From Arthrobacter ramosus (GTDB lineage Bacteria; Actinomycetota; Actinomycetes; Actinomycetales; Micrococcaceae): a stretch of DNA of 64,000 nucleotides. Positions 28,070 through 37,404 of the stretch are shown here, piece by piece. The first letter of the stretch is position 1. Every line of letters begins with the position of its first letter. Position numbers and translations under genes: made by a program. The notes under the pieces are model-generated. The model was not told the DNA's origin. It ran no database searches and worked only from the letters and a program-made list of their open reading frames with translations. The stretch covers positions 3,224,001 through 3,288,000 of the forward strand of contig NZ_BAAAWN010000001.1 of assembly GCF_039535095.1 (NCBI RefSeq). Reading direction: 5' to 3'.

Positions 28070-28584
28070 GTATTGATTGTCCCCTGTTGCGCCTCCAGAT
28101 GCGCGGTCCGGATCCACATGAGGCAGGCCCGCGTGGCGAGCGCCACAACCGTGCCGTCCTGGTTGCGGCCGGTGTGCTGCATGGTCACCACACCCTGCCC
28201 GGGACGCGACGACGACTCCCGTTTCCCGGTGATGACAGTCTCCGTGTAGAGGGTGTCGCCGTGGTAGAGCGGGTGCGGGAAAGAGACGTCCGTGAGGCCC
28301 AGCTGGGCGATGATGGTGCCCTGGGTCAGTTGCGTGACGGACTGTCCCACCATGGTGGACAAGGTGAACATCGAATTCATGAGCCTCTGCCCGAAGGGCT
28401 GCTTGGCGCTCCAGGCAGCATCCAGGTGCAGGGCTTGGGTGTTCATGGTCAGCGTCGTGAACAGCACGTTGTCCGTTTCGGTGACGGTCCGCCCGGGCCG
28501 GTGGGCGTAGACAACGTTTTCCTCGAGTTCCTCGAAGTACAGCCCCCGCTGCTCGACAATACGGGGTTCAGCGTCCGCAGTCAT
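28066..28584 (-). CDS. MaoC-like hydratase, probable methylglutaconyl-CoA hydratase
   Basis: 172 aa hot-dog fold protein. [41 protein letters not shown] matches MaoC-type (R)-specific enoyl-CoA hydratases, with the Asp...His dyad region around ETDNVLFT and LHLD, and [23 protein letters not shown] as the second half. Coupled on both sides by ATGA overlaps. In this operon the missing step is hydration of 3-methylglutaconyl-CoA, so it is a good candidate for making (R)-HMG-CoA for the CitE-like lyase. That substrate is inferred. Confidence 0.85.
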   Translation of the reverse strand: MTADAEPRIVEQRGLYFEELEENVVYAHRPGRTVTETDNVLFTTLTMNTQALHLDAAWSAKQPFGQRLMNSMFTLSTMVGQSVTQLTQGTIIAQLGLTDVSFPHPLYHGDTLYTETVITGKRESSSRPGQGVVTMQHTGRNQDGTVVALATRACLMWIRTAHLEAQQGTINT

Positions 28585-29333
28585 ACAGTCAGCTCCTGGT
28601 CTTCTTCGAAAAGCTCGACGCCGGTCGCGGCCGCCACGTCCTCGGCGGAGACGTTCGGTGCCAACTCGCGCAGGACGAGCCTCGACACTCCGCCTTCGGA
28701 GACGACGTCGATCACGGCGAGGTCGGTGATGATCCGGTCCACGCAGCCTTTCCCCGTGACGGGCAACGAGCATTCCTTGACGATCTTGGGCTTGCCGTTG
28801 CGGTCCACGTGCTCCATCATCACGATCACCCGCTTGGCGCCGAAGACCAGGTCCATGGCGCCGCCCATGCCCTTGACCATCTTGCCCGGAATCATCCAAT
28901 TGGCCAGGTCGCCATTGGCTGCGACTTCCATCGCACCAAGCACGGCGACGTCCACATGTCCGCCGCGGATCATGCCGAACGACGTGGCTGAGTCAAAGAA
29001 CGCGGCGCCCGCGTTGACGGTGACCGTTTCTTTGCCGGCGTTGATCAGATCGGGGTCCACGGCGTCCTCGGCCGGGTAGGGGCCGACGCCCAGGATCCCG
29101 TTCTCGGAATGCAGGATCACCTCGACCCCCTCGGGGATGTAGTTGGGAATGAGGGTGGGCATGCCGATCCCGAGGTTGACGTATTGCCCGTTGGTGAGTT
29201 CGCGGGCTACGCGGGCGGCGAGTTCGTTCCGCGTCCAGCCTTTTCCCTCGTGCTGTTCCGCGCCGGCGCGGCGGTACTCGTGCCTGACGGCCTCGGGACG
29301 CGGCGGCACATCCTGGGTGATGTTCGATTCCAT
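28581..29333 (-). CDS. scoB: 3-oxoacid CoA-transferase subunit B
   Basis: Beta subunit of succinyl-CoA:acetoacetate CoA-transferase, which activates acetoacetate to acetoacetyl-CoA. 250 aa. [18 protein letters not shown] is typical, and Glu in [10 protein letters not shown] is the catalytic residue that forms the CoA thioester. The N-terminal 35 residues are a polar extension. It lies 22 bases after scoA. In leucine breakdown it handles the acetoacetate released by the lyase step. Confidence 0.93.
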   Translation of the reverse strand: MESNITQDVPPRPEAVRHEYRRAGAEQHEGKGWTRNELAARVARELTNGQYVNLGIGMPTLIPNYIPEGVEVILHSENGILGVGPYPAEDAVDPDLINAGKETVTVNAGAAFFDSATSFGMIRGGHVDVAVLGAMEVAANGDLANWMIPGKMVKGMGGAMDLVFGAKRVIVMMEHVDRNGKPKIVKECSLPVTGKGCVDRIITDLAVIDVVSEGGVSRLVLRELAPNVSAEDVAAATGVELFEEDQELTV

Positions 29334-29355
29334 GGCTACGCTCCTGTCCGCTGGG

Positions 29356-30120
29356 TCAACGCGACGCCGGGGTCAACGCGACGGTCCGCTTTTCGATGCG
29401 CTTCTCGGTGTCCGGTGCAAGTACGACCCGCTGGACGAAGATGCCCGGAGTGTGGATATGTTGCGGATCGAGTTCGCCGGGTTCCACAAGCTCTTCGACC
29501 TCGGCGATGGTGATCCGGGCCGCCATGGCACACAACGGGTTGAAGTTCATGGCCGTCGCATGGAAGACGAGGTTCCCGTGACGGTCCCCTTTCCACGCGT
29601 GGACCAGTCCGAAATCGGGTGTCAGGGATTCCTCCAGGACATAGTCCGCCCCGTTGAAGGTGCGCACTTCCTTGGGTGAGGACGCGATCGCAACGGTGCC
29701 GTCGCCGTCGTACTTTTGCGGAAGCCCGCCTTCCGAGACCTGCGTCCCGACGCCGGCCGCCGTGAAGAACGCCGGGATGCCGGCGCCCCCGGCGCGCAGT
29801 TTCTCGGCCAGGGTGCCTTGCGGGGTGAGGACCACCTCGAGCTCGCCGGCAAGGTACTGCCGCGCGAACTCCTTGTTCTCACCGACATAGGAACTGATCG
29901 TCCGGCGGATACGCCCGTCCCTCAGCAGGATGCCCAGGCCCCAGTCGTCCACGCCGCAGTTGTTGCTGACTGTTTCAAGGTCCTTGGTGCCTTGATCGTG
30001 GAGCGCATCGATCAGCGCCACCGGGATACCGCACAAGCCGAACCCGCCGACGGCGAGAGAGGCGCCGTCGTGGATGTCCTCCACCGCTTCCGCGGCGCTG
30101 GCAACAACTTTGTCGATCAT
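29356..30120 (-). CDS. scoA: 3-oxoacid CoA-transferase subunit A
   Basis: Alpha subunit partner of scoB. 254 aa. The N-terminus has [28 protein letters not shown], the CoA-transferase signature with the glycine-rich loop, followed by [16 protein letters not shown] and [46 protein letters not shown]. Located between the acyl-CoA dehydrogenase (19 bases) and scoB, in one operon. Confidence 0.93.
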   Translation of the reverse strand: MIDKVVASAAEAVEDIHDGASLAVGGFGLCGIPVALIDALHDQGTKDLETVSNNCGVDDWGLGILLRDGRIRRTISSYVGENKEFARQYLAGELEVVLTPQGTLAEKLRAGGAGIPAFFTAAGVGTQVSEGGLPQKYDGDGTVAIASSPKEVRTFNGADYVLEESLTPDFGLVHAWKGDRHGNLVFHATAMNFNPLCAMAARITIAEVEELVEPGELDPQHIHTPGIFVQRVVLAPDTEKRIEKRTVALTPASR

Positions 30121-30139
30121 CGTTTACCTTCCCTGGCGG

Positions 30140-31303
30140 TTAAAGGCCCAGCTCGCGGGCGATGAGCATCAACTGGACCTCGGTGGTGCCTTCCCCGACT
30201 TCCAGGATCTTGGAGTCGCGGTAGTGGCGCGCCACCGTGAATTCGTTGATGAAGCCATAGCCACCGAACACCTGGGTGGCGTCCCGTGCGTTGTCCATGG
30301 CTGCCTCGCCTGCGACCATCTTAGCGATGGCCGCTTCGGTCTTGAACGGCTTGCCGGCCAGCATCCTCGCCGCAGCATCGTAGTAGGCCAGGCGCGCAGT
30401 GTGGGCCCGTGCCTGCATGCGGGCGATCTTGAACTGGATGGCCTGGTACTTGCCGATGTTCTGCCCGAAGGCCACGCGTTCCTTGGCGTATTTCACGGAC
30501 AAATCGACGCAGCCCTGGGCTGCACCGGTGGCGAGCGCGGCGATGGCGATGCGGCCTTCGTCCAGGATCGACAGGAAGTTGGCGTAACCCCGTCCCCGGA
30601 CGCCGAGCAGGTTCTCTTCCGGCACCCGGACGTTGTTCAGTGTCAGCGGGTGGGTGTCGGAAGCGTTCCAGCCCACCTTGTTGTAGGCCTTTTCCGCGGT
30701 GAAACCGGGCGTGTCGGTGGGAACCAGGATGGTGGAGATTTCCTTCTTGATGCTCCCGTCCTTGCGTTCGTGCTGCCCGGTGACGGCGGTGACGGTGACG
30801 AGCCGGGTGATGTCGGTCCCGGAGTTGGTGATGAATTCCTTGTTGCCGTTGATGACCCAGCGGCCGTCCTCGAGGTGCGCGTTCGTTTTGGTGCCTCCGG
30901 CGTCCGAGCCGGCTTCCGGCTCGGTCAGGCCGAAGCCTGCGAGCGCTTCGGCCGAGGTCAGCTGGGGCAGCCAGTGTTCCTTTTGCTCCTGGGTGCCGAA
31001 GCGGTACACCGGCATGGCGCCGAGCGAGACGCCTGCTTCGAGGGTGATGGCCACCGACTGGTCAACCCTGCCCAGCTGTTCCAGCGCGAGGGCGAGGGCG
31101 AAGTAGTCGCCGCCCATGCCGCCGAACTCTTCAGGGAATGGCAGGCCAAAAAGGCCCATCTCACCCATCTGCTTGACCACCTCGTACGGGAAGCTGTGCT
31201 CCTCGTCGTGCTTGGTGGACACCGGGGCCACTACCTCGTCGGCGAATTCCCGGACGGAGTCGCTCAGGTCCTGGTATTCCTCAGTGAGTTCAAAACTTGC
31301 CAT
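30140..31303 (-). CDS. Acyl-CoA dehydrogenase, probable isovaleryl-CoA step
   Basis: 387 aa FAD enzyme oxidising a short or branched acyl-CoA to the 2-enoyl form. Signatures: FGLTEPEAGSDAGGTKTNA (FAD and substrate loop), RVAFGQNIGKYQAIQFKIARM and ATQVFGGYGFINEF. The C-terminal loop LEVGEGTTEVQ keeps a glutamate at the usual short-chain position, whereas classical isovaleryl-CoA dehydrogenases have Ala or Gly there and use another Glu. The leucine role is therefore assigned from operon position between mccA and scoA. Transfers electrons to ETF. Confidence 0.9.
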   Translation of the reverse strand: MASFELTEEYQDLSDSVREFADEVVAPVSTKHDEEHSFPYEVVKQMGEMGLFGLPFPEEFGGMGGDYFALALALEQLGRVDQSVAITLEAGVSLGAMPVYRFGTQEQKEHWLPQLTSAEALAGFGLTEPEAGSDAGGTKTNAHLEDGRWVINGNKEFITNSGTDITRLVTVTAVTGQHERKDGSIKKEISTILVPTDTPGFTAEKAYNKVGWNASDTHPLTLNNVRVPEENLLGVRGRGYANFLSILDEGRIAIAALATGAAQGCVDLSVKYAKERVAFGQNIGKYQAIQFKIARMQARAHTARLAYYDAAARMLAGKPFKTEAAIAKMVAGEAAMDNARDATQVFGGYGFINEFTVARHYRDSKILEVGEGTTEVQLMLIARELGL

Positions 31304-31305
31304 GG

Positions 31306-33426
31306 CTAGAGTTCCTCGTCTTTCTGGTTTTCAGTCGGTTGCGCTGTGACTTCAGGGTTGGGTTCGGCCGCCACGTGGATGGTGGCGAGGACTTGGTCAG
31401 CCTTGACGAGGTCCCCGGTCTTGCTGCTGAGGTGTACGGTGCCGGACACGGAGGCCAGCAATTGGTGCTCCATCTTCATTGCCTCCACGGCGAGGAGGAC
31501 CTGGCCTGCTTCCACGTGATCGCCGTTGTGCACCGAAACGGACACGACGGTTCCCGGCATGGGAGACCGGACTTCGGGGTCCGCGGCGCCTTCTTCGCGC
31601 TGGATGCCCGCGAGGATGCGTTGGAGCCGGGCCTCGCGGTCCAGGATCTCCAGCCGGCACGACCAGCCGTCGCTGCCCAGCCAAAGTTCCCGCGCCTCAC
31701 GCCCCGGAGATGGTGAGCCGTGCGCGAAATGGTGCTCGACGCCGTCGAGCACCAGCACGGCATGTCCGGCGGATCCCGGCCGCATGGCGGCAGAGTGCTC
31801 GACGCCGTTATCCGCGCGAGCCGCAAAGCTCGACCCGTTCACCGTCAGCCCCACTGTGGCCAGGCCGGCGTCGGGACGTCCGACGGTGGTCTTCCAGGGC
31901 GCGGCGGCGCCGACGCGCCAGCCATCAGCGGTGTTCCAGGGTGCTGCCGTCCCGGCCGGAGCCGGTTCTGAGCGGTTGAGCAGTTCCGAGCGGTTAAGCA
32001 GGGCTGCGGCGATCAGCTCGACGTCGGTCACTTGGCGGAATTCCATCCCCTCAAGCTTGCGCTCGATCAGGCCGGTGTCGAGGCGGCCGGCGCGGACGTC
32101 GTCGTCGTTGATCAGGAGCCGCAGGTACTCAACGTTGGTGTGCACTCCCAGCAGCGTGTAGTCCCCCAGTGCGTGGTCAAGGGTGTCCAGCGCCGCTTTG
32201 CGGTCCGGGCCCCAAGCAATGACCTTTGCGAGCATGGGATCGTAGTCGCCGGTGACGGACAGTCCCGGCAGCATGGCGGAGTCAACGCGGACGTGCGGAT
32301 CGTTGCTGGCCCGTTCCCGGAGCGTCACGATCTCGCCGATGGAGGGCATGAAACCGCGTTCGGGCACCTCCGCATAGACGCGCGCCTCCACCGCGTGGCC
32401 GTCAAGCACGACGTCGGACTGCGCCACCATGAGGACTTCACCCGCGGCGATGCGCACTTGCCATTCGACAAGATCGACGCCAGTCACCATTTCCGTGACA
32501 GGGTGCTCCACCTGGAGGCGGGTGTTCATCTCCATGAAGAAGAAGTGCTCCGGGTCCTGGTCCGAGACGAGGAACTCGACCGTGCCCGCACCGCTGTACT
32601 TGACGCTTCGGGCAGCCTGGCAGGCGGCCTCACCGATCCGTGCCCGGACCTCGGCGCCGTTATCGAGCGACTCGAGCAAGGGGGATGGTGCTTCCTCAAT
32701 GACTTTCTGGTGGCGGCGCTGGAGCGAGCATTCGCGCTCGCCGAGGTGGATGACGTTGCCGTGGTTGTCGGCGAGGACCTGGACTTCGATGTGCCTGGGC
32801 GCCTGGATGAGCCGCTCGAGGAACAGGGTGTCGTCACCAAAAGCGCTCGCCGCCACGCGCCGGGCCGTCATCAGCGTGGCTGCCATATCCTCCAGCCGCT
32901 CCACGATGTGCATGCCTTTGCCGCCGCCCCCGGCCGAGGGCTTGATAAGCAATGGGAAGCCGACGCCGGGCGCCGCCTCGATCAGGGCCTCGTCGCTCAA
33001 GCCTGGTTCGGCGATCCCCGGAACGCACGGGACTCCGTAGGACATGACGTGGTTCTTGGAACGGATCTTGTCGCCCATGATCTCGATGGCGTCAATGCCG
33101 GGGCCGATGAACGCGATACCGGCCGCGTCCAGGGCCTTGGCGAACTCCACGTTTTCGGCGAGGAATCCGTAACCCGGGTGGACGGCCTGGGCGCCGCTTT
33201 GCAGGCAAGCCTCGATGATGGCGTCTATCCGCAGGTAGCTGTCCGCCGCCGCGGCGGTACCGATGCGGACGGCAGCGTCTGCTTCGCGCACGTGGCGGGC
33301 CCCGGCGTCGGCGTCTGAGTAGACCGCCACCGAACGGATGCCCATGGCCTTGAGGGTGCGGATGACGCGGCAGGCGATCTCGCCGCGGTTGGCGACGAGG
33401 ACGGTGTCGAAGGAGTTGATTGTCAT
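31306..33426 (-). CDS. mccA: Methylcrotonoyl-CoA carboxylase alpha subunit (biotin carboxylase + BCCP)
   Basis: 706 aa. Biotin carboxylase domain 1-450: VLVANRGEIACRVIRT, ATP-grasp loop KPSAGGGGKGMHIVE, QRRHQKVIEEAPSP and the catalytic EMNTRLQVEHPVTE. The C-terminal biotin carrier domain has VEAMKMEHQLLA with the biotinylated Lys. With mccB it would carboxylate 3-methylcrotonyl-CoA. Biotin carboxylases of several acyl-CoA carboxylases look alike, so the substrate comes from its mccB partner. ATG at 33426 chosen; an open frame continues upstream but overlaps mccB. Confidence 0.93.
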   Translation of the reverse strand: MTINSFDTVLVANRGEIACRVIRTLKAMGIRSVAVYSDADAGARHVREADAAVRIGTAAAADSYLRIDAIIEACLQSGAQAVHPGYGFLAENVEFAKALDAAGIAFIGPGIDAIEIMGDKIRSKNHVMSYGVPCVPGIAEPGLSDEALIEAAPGVGFPLLIKPSAGGGGKGMHIVERLEDMAATLMTARRVAASAFGDDTLFLERLIQAPRHIEVQVLADNHGNVIHLGERECSLQRRHQKVIEEAPSPLLESLDNGAEVRARIGEAACQAARSVKYSGAGTVEFLVSDQDPEHFFFMEMNTRLQVEHPVTEMVTGVDLVEWQVRIAAGEVLMVAQSDVVLDGHAVEARVYAEVPERGFMPSIGEIVTLRERASNDPHVRVDSAMLPGLSVTGDYDPMLAKVIAWGPDRKAALDTLDHALGDYTLLGVHTNVEYLRLLINDDDVRAGRLDTGLIERKLEGMEFRQVTDVELIAAALLNRSELLNRSEPAPAGTAAPWNTADGWRVGAAAPWKTTVGRPDAGLATVGLTVNGSSFAARADNGVEHSAAMRPGSAGHAVLVLDGVEHHFAHGSPSPGREARELWLGSDGWSCRLEILDREARLQRILAGIQREEGAADPEVRSPMPGTVVSVSVHNGDHVEAGQVLLAVEAMKMEHQLLASVSGTVHLSSKTGDLVKADQVLATIHVAAEPNPEVTAQPTENQKDEEL

Positions 33427-33430
33427 GGGG

Positions 33431-35038
33431 TCACATCCGGAAGAGGCCGAAGGAGGTTTCCGGCAGGGGTTGGCGGGAGACGGTGTCCAGGGCCATGCCC
33501 AGGACACGCCGGGTGTCTGCGGGGTCGATGATGCCGTCGTCCCAGAGCCGTGCGGTGGAGTAGTAGGGGCTGCCCTGGTCCTCGTACTGCTGCTTGATGG
33601 GGGCCTTGAAGGCTTCCTCGTCCTCGGCGGGCCATTCCTCGCCGCGGGCCTCGTATTGTTCCCGTTTGACGGTGGCCAGCACGCTGGAGGCCTGGTTCCC
33701 GCCCATCACCGAAATCCTGCTGGCCGGCCACATCCACAGGAACCGCGGGGAGTAGGCCCGGCCGCACATGGAGTAGTTTCCGGCACCGAAGGATCCGCCG
33801 ATCACCACGGTCAGCTTGGGCACGCGGGCGGTGGCAACGGCGGTGACCATTTTGGCGCCGTTCTTGGCGATGCCGCCGTGTTCGTAGTCCTTGCCCACCA
33901 TGAAGCCGGAGAGGTTCTGCAGGAAGACCAGCGGGATGCCGCGCTGGTCGCACAACTCGATGAAGTGCGCGCCCTTGAGGGCGGATTCGCTGAACAGCAC
34001 CCCGTTGTTGGCGACGATGCCCACGGGGTGGCCGTGCAGCTTCGCGAATCCCGTCACCAAGGTGGTGCCGTAATTCTTCTTGAATTCGTGGAACCTCGAG
34101 CCGTCCACGAGCCGGGCGATGACTTCATGAACGTCGTATTGCGCGTTGACGTCCGTGGGAACGGCACCATAGATTTCGCCCGGGTCCACCACGGGCTCGA
34201 CGGCGGTGTCCACTTCCCACGCGGGGGCTGCGGGCTTGGGCAGGGTGGCGACGATGTCGCGGACGATCTGCAGGGCGTGCTCGTCGTTTTCGGCGAGGTG
34301 GTCCGTCACACCGGAAATCCGGGAGTGGACGTCTCCGCCGCCGAGTTCCTCGGCCGTGACGATTTCACCGATGGCGGCCTTCACGAGGGGCGGGCCGCCG
34401 AGGAAAATGGTGCCCTGGTTGCGGACAATGACGGTTTCGTCGCTCATGGCGGGAACGTAGGCGCCACCGGCCGTGCAGGATCCCATGACCGAGGCGATCT
34501 GCGGGATCTTCGCCGCGGACATCTTCGCCTGGTTGAAGAAGATCCTCCCAAAGTGTTCCTTGTCCGGGAACACCTCGTCCTGCTTGGGCAGGAACGCTCC
34601 CCCGGAATCCACCAGGTAGACACAGGGCAGCCTGTTCTCCAAGGCGATTTCCTGGGCCCGGAGGTGCTTCTTCACCGTCATCGGGTAATACGTCCCGCCC
34701 TTGACCGTCGCGTCGTTGGAAACCACCATCACCTGGCGGCCATGGACCAAGCCGATCCCCGCAATCACGCCGGCGCCCGGCGAGTCATCGTTGTACATCC
34801 CGTTGGCCGCCAGCGGGGCGATCTCCAGGAACGGGCTTCCCTCGTCCAGCAAATAGTTGATGCGCTCGCGCGGCAATAACTTTCCCCGGGAGATATGCCG
34901 CTCACGTGACTTCTCGGGGCCACCGAGGGCGGCCACGGCAAGGCGCTTCTTCAGCTCGTGCACCAGTGACAGCTGCGCTTCCTCGTTGGCCGCGAACTGA
35001 TCGCTGCTGGTGTCCAGCTGGCTGGCGAGTGTCTCCAT
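33431..35038 (-). CDS. mccB: Methylcrotonoyl-CoA carboxylase beta subunit (carboxyltransferase)
   Basis: About 535 aa. Features specific to the methylcrotonyl type are [21 protein letters not shown] with [15 protein letters not shown] and [23 protein letters not shown]; the crotonase-fold acyl-CoA and biotin sites ([27 protein letters not shown]) are complete. ATG at 35038 (METLASQLD) has GGGA upstream; an in-frame ATG at 35068 would start 2 bases from an operator-like repeat. First gene of the mccB-mccA-ACAD-scoAB-MaoC-CitE operon, divergent from a TetR gene. Confidence 0.94.
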   Translation of the reverse strand: METLASQLDTSSDQFAANEEAQLSLVHELKKRLAVAALGGPEKSRERHISRGKLLPRERINYLLDEGSPFLEIAPLAANGMYNDDSPGAGVIAGIGLVHGRQVMVVSNDATVKGGTYYPMTVKKHLRAQEIALENRLPCVYLVDSGGAFLPKQDEVFPDKEHFGRIFFNQAKMSAAKIPQIASVMGSCTAGGAYVPAMSDETVIVRNQGTIFLGGPPLVKAAIGEIVTAEELGGGDVHSRISGVTDHLAENDEHALQIVRDIVATLPKPAAPAWEVDTAVEPVVDPGEIYGAVPTDVNAQYDVHEVIARLVDGSRFHEFKKNYGTTLVTGFAKLHGHPVGIVANNGVLFSESALKGAHFIELCDQRGIPLVFLQNLSGFMVGKDYEHGGIAKNGAKMVTAVATARVPKLTVVIGGSFGAGNYSMCGRAYSPRFLWMWPASRISVMGGNQASSVLATVKREQYEARGEEWPAEDEEAFKAPIKQQYEDQGSPYYSTARLWDDGIIDPADTRRVLGMALDTVSRQPLPETSFGLFRM

Positions 35039-35070
35039 CGACTGTGTCCCATCCCGGCCAATGGCCATCT

Positions 35071-35116
35071 CAGTTAGTACCGCATAACTGGAATTTAGGT
35101 TAGTCTCTATTAACTG
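35071..35116. promoter_or_regulatory. Two operator-like inverted repeats between mccB and its divergent TetR gene
   Basis: Site 1, 35071-35090, has arms CAGTTA and TAACTG with an 8-base spacer. Site 2, 35098-35116, reads GGTTAGT..ATTAACTG. Both contain TTAGT-N6-TAACTG, and their centres are about 27 bp apart. Site 2 overlaps a possible TATTAA -10 for the TetR gene. They fit paired binding sites for the divergent regulator, which would control both directions. Confidence 0.6.
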
Positions 35117-35188
35117 TGTTGTCCATCACCTCGGCACTGGGCCCGCCCAGTATCGGCGCTGAATTGGACGCGTGCAAAAGGAGGAATT

Positions 35189-35842
35189 GTGGTCACCTTC
35201 CAGCGGAGCTCCCAGCAGGACGGCCCAACGCCGCGGAGCCCCAAGCAAGACAGCCCGACCCAAAGAAGCCAAGCCAAGGAAACACGGCGCAAGGCCCTCC
35301 TGACCGCCGCAGCCGGGTTATTCGCCGCGGACGGTTTCAACCGCGTTTCCCTTGAGGACCTGGGGGCCGCGGCAGGAGTCAGCGGCCCCGCGGTGTACCG
35401 GCATTTCCCGGGAAAACAAGCCGTGCTGGCCGAGCTGCTGTTGAGTGTGAGCCGGAATCTGCTCGACGGCGGCCGCACCGTGGCGTCCGAGGCGCCCGAC
35501 GCCGAAGCTGCATTGCGCGGACTGGTGGAGTTCCACGTGGACTTCGCCCTCAGCAATCCCGATGTCATCCGGGTCCAGGACCGCGACTTCAGCAACCTCA
35601 GCGACTCCGACCAGGCCGAAGTCCGCACCCTGCAGCGCAACTACGTGGAACTGTGGGTGGGAGTGCTCGGCGAATTGCATCCCGACACGGATCCTGCCGA
35701 GCTCCGGGTCCGCGCCCACGCAGCCTTCGGCCTCATCAACTCGACTCCCCACTCGGTCCGGCACCACGGGCGGCGCATGGCGGTCAAAAGTGCCCGACCG
35801 ATCCTCGAGCGCATGGCCCTCGCAGCCTTGACGGTGCGCTAG
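35189..35842 (+). CDS. TetR-family regulator divergent from the leucine catabolic operon
   Basis: 217 aa. After a polar N-terminal tail of about 30 residues rich in Ser, Gln and Pro, the helix-turn-helix reads RKALLTAAAGLFAADGFNRVSLEDLGAAAGVSGPAVYRHFPGKQAVLAEL. The C-terminal domain should bind a metabolite, probably an acyl-CoA. GTG start with AGGAGG just upstream. Its position next to mccB matches Rv2506 in M. tuberculosis as I recall it, so it is the likely repressor of the mcc operon. Confidence 0.9.
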   Translation: MVTFQRSSQQDGPTPRSPKQDSPTQRSQAKETRRKALLTAAAGLFAADGFNRVSLEDLGAAAGVSGPAVYRHFPGKQAVLAELLLSVSRNLLDGGRTVASEAPDAEAALRGLVEFHVDFALSNPDVIRVQDRDFSNLSDSDQAEVRTLQRNYVELWVGVLGELHPDTDPAELRVRAHAAFGLINSTPHSVRHHGRRMAVKSARPILERMALAALTVR

Positions 35843-35867
35843 GTTCCTGCCGCCGAGAACCCAACTC

Positions 35868-35914
35868 ACTCGCAGTTGTTGTCGTTATGAGCCTTCAAAA
35901 CGACAACAACTGCG
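35868..35914. repeat. Dispersed hairpin repeat, copy 2
   Basis: Perfect 16-nt stem CGCAGTTGTTGTCGTT (35871-35886 with 35899-35914) and a 12-nt loop, after a TetR gene and before the convergent E2 gene. It matches the element at 20640-20689 almost base for base, including ACTCGCA at the left end and TCAA at the loop end. Confidence 0.82.
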
Positions 35915-35985
35915 GGGGCCCACGCCGCCAGGGCTCCCTGGCCGAGCTTGCGAGGCGAGGGTGGCGGTGGGGACAGTCGGGCCTG

Positions 35986-37404
35986 CTAGATCATCGTCAT
36001 GACGGTTGCAGGGTCGGACAGGATCGCGCCCAAATCGGCCAGGAATTTCGAGCCTTGTTCGCCGTCCACCAGCCGGTGGTCGAAGGACAGGCTCAGTGAC
36101 ATCACCTGGCGCACCGCGAGTTCGTCGTTGTGCACCCACGGAGCTTTGCGCACTGATCCCAGCGCCACGATGGCAGCCTCGCCCGGATTCAAGATGGGGG
36201 TTCCGGCGTCGATCCCGAACACGCCGATGTTCGTGATGGAAATGGTTCCGCCCGTCAGATCTGCCGGGGAGGTCTTGCCTGAACGTGCCGTGTCCGTGAG
36301 TGCGGACAAAGCCGTGGACAGTTCCAGCAGCGTCATCTTGTCCGCGTCTTTGATGTTGGGAACAGTCAGTCCCCGCGGCGTGGCGGCGGCGATACCCAGG
36401 TTTACGTAGTTGAACTGCACGATCTCCTGTGCGCCTTCATCCCAGCGGGAGTTCAGGGTCGGGTTCCTGCGCAAGGCAATCAACACTGCCTTCGCCGCGA
36501 TGGTCAACGGCGTGAGCTTGTACCCGGCAAACTCGCGACTGGCCTTGAGCCGCGCCAGCAGTTCCATGGTGTGCGTGACGTCAACGGTCAGGAACTCCGT
36601 CACATGGGGCGCCGTGAAGGCACTTTGCACCATGGCAGCGGCGGTGAACTTGCGGACTCCCTTAATAGGGGTGCGCGTCTCGCGTTCGGCGGAAACCCCG
36701 ACGGCGGACGCGGCGGCCGGGGTGACCTCGGGAACGGCGAGCTGCGGCTGGGACCCCGCCGCGAAGTCCTGGACATCCGCACGGGTGATCAAGCCTGCCG
36801 GCCCGGTTCCCTTGACCAGCTCAAGGTCAATTCCGAGATCCCTCGCAAACTTGCGGACCGGAGGCGTGGACCGCGGACGCTCCTGTTCCGCCGCGGGCTC
36901 GTTTGGAACCGCGGGCGGTGCGGGCTGTTCAACGACGGGAACGGGTTCGACGGCAGGGATGGGCTCCCGGACGCGCTCGCGTTCGGCGGCGCCCCCGTCA
37001 AACATCCGCTGGCGTCGGGCCGGGCGTCCGGATTGTTCGACGACAGCGCCATAGCCTACGAGGTTCGGCTCACGCCTCGCCGCGGTCTCCGCCGGGCTTT
37101 CCGTGGAGGCGGCCTCACCGGAACCGGCAACAGCGGAAGGTGAGGCTCCGGCGTCGTCGACTTCAAAGGAAACGATCGGCTTGCCGACCTCGACAACGGA
37201 ACCGGCCTGTTCGTGCAAGGCGGCGACGGTTCCCGCAAAGGGCGAAGGCAACTCAACCACGGCCTTGGCCGTCTCGACCTCGGCAATGACCTGGTTCAAG
37301 GTCACGGTGTCCCCCACCGCGACCTTCCAACTGAGAATTTCCGACTCAGTGAGTCCTTCTCCGAGGTCGGGCAGCCTGAATTCCTTGATCATGGTGGCGC
37401 TCAT
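35986..37404 (-). CDS. bkdC: Branched-chain alpha-ketoacid dehydrogenase E2 (dihydrolipoyl acyltransferase)
   Basis: 472 aa. One N-terminal lipoyl domain with the lipoylated Lys in EVETAKAVVELPSPF, an Ala/Pro/Glu-rich linker, a peripheral subunit-binding domain (VRKFARDLGIDLELVKGTGPAGLI) and a C-terminal catalytic domain ending in LSFDHRLVDGEQG (His-Asp of acyl transfer). A single lipoyl domain and the neighbouring two-subunit E1 point to the branched-chain complex rather than pyruvate dehydrogenase. ATG overlaps the E1-beta stop (ATGA). No E3 gene is in the window, so the complex must share a lipoamide dehydrogenase encoded elsewhere. Confidence 0.9.
   Translation of the reverse strand: MSATMIKEFRLPDLGEGLTESEILSWKVAVGDTVTLNQVIAEVETAKAVVELPSPFAGTVAALHEQAGSVVEVGKPIVSFEVDDAGASPSAVAGSGEAASTESPAETAARREPNLVGYGAVVEQSGRPARRQRMFDGGAAERERVREPIPAVEPVPVVEQPAPPAVPNEPAAEQERPRSTPPVRKFARDLGIDLELVKGTGPAGLITRADVQDFAAGSQPQLAVPEVTPAAASAVGVSAERETRTPIKGVRKFTAAAMVQSAFTAPHVTEFLTVDVTHTMELLARLKASREFAGYKLTPLTIAAKAVLIALRRNPTLNSRWDEGAQEIVQFNYVNLGIAAATPRGLTVPNIKDADKMTLLELSTALSALTDTARSGKTSPADLTGGTISITNIGVFGIDAGTPILNPGEAAIVALGSVRKAPWVHNDELAVRQVMSLSLSFDHRLVDGEQGSKFLADLGAILSDPATVMTMI

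Noticed and set aside
30074..31309. A 411-codon open frame on the plus strand
   Set aside because: Antisense of the acyl-CoA dehydrogenase gene; no domain likeness.
32032..33318. A 428-codon open frame on the plus strand
   Set aside because: Antisense of the biotin carboxylase domain of mccA, with no recognisable domain.
33338..34879. A 513-codon open frame on the plus strand
   Set aside because: It is the shadow of mccB; the codon positions show the GC3 bias in the mccB frame.
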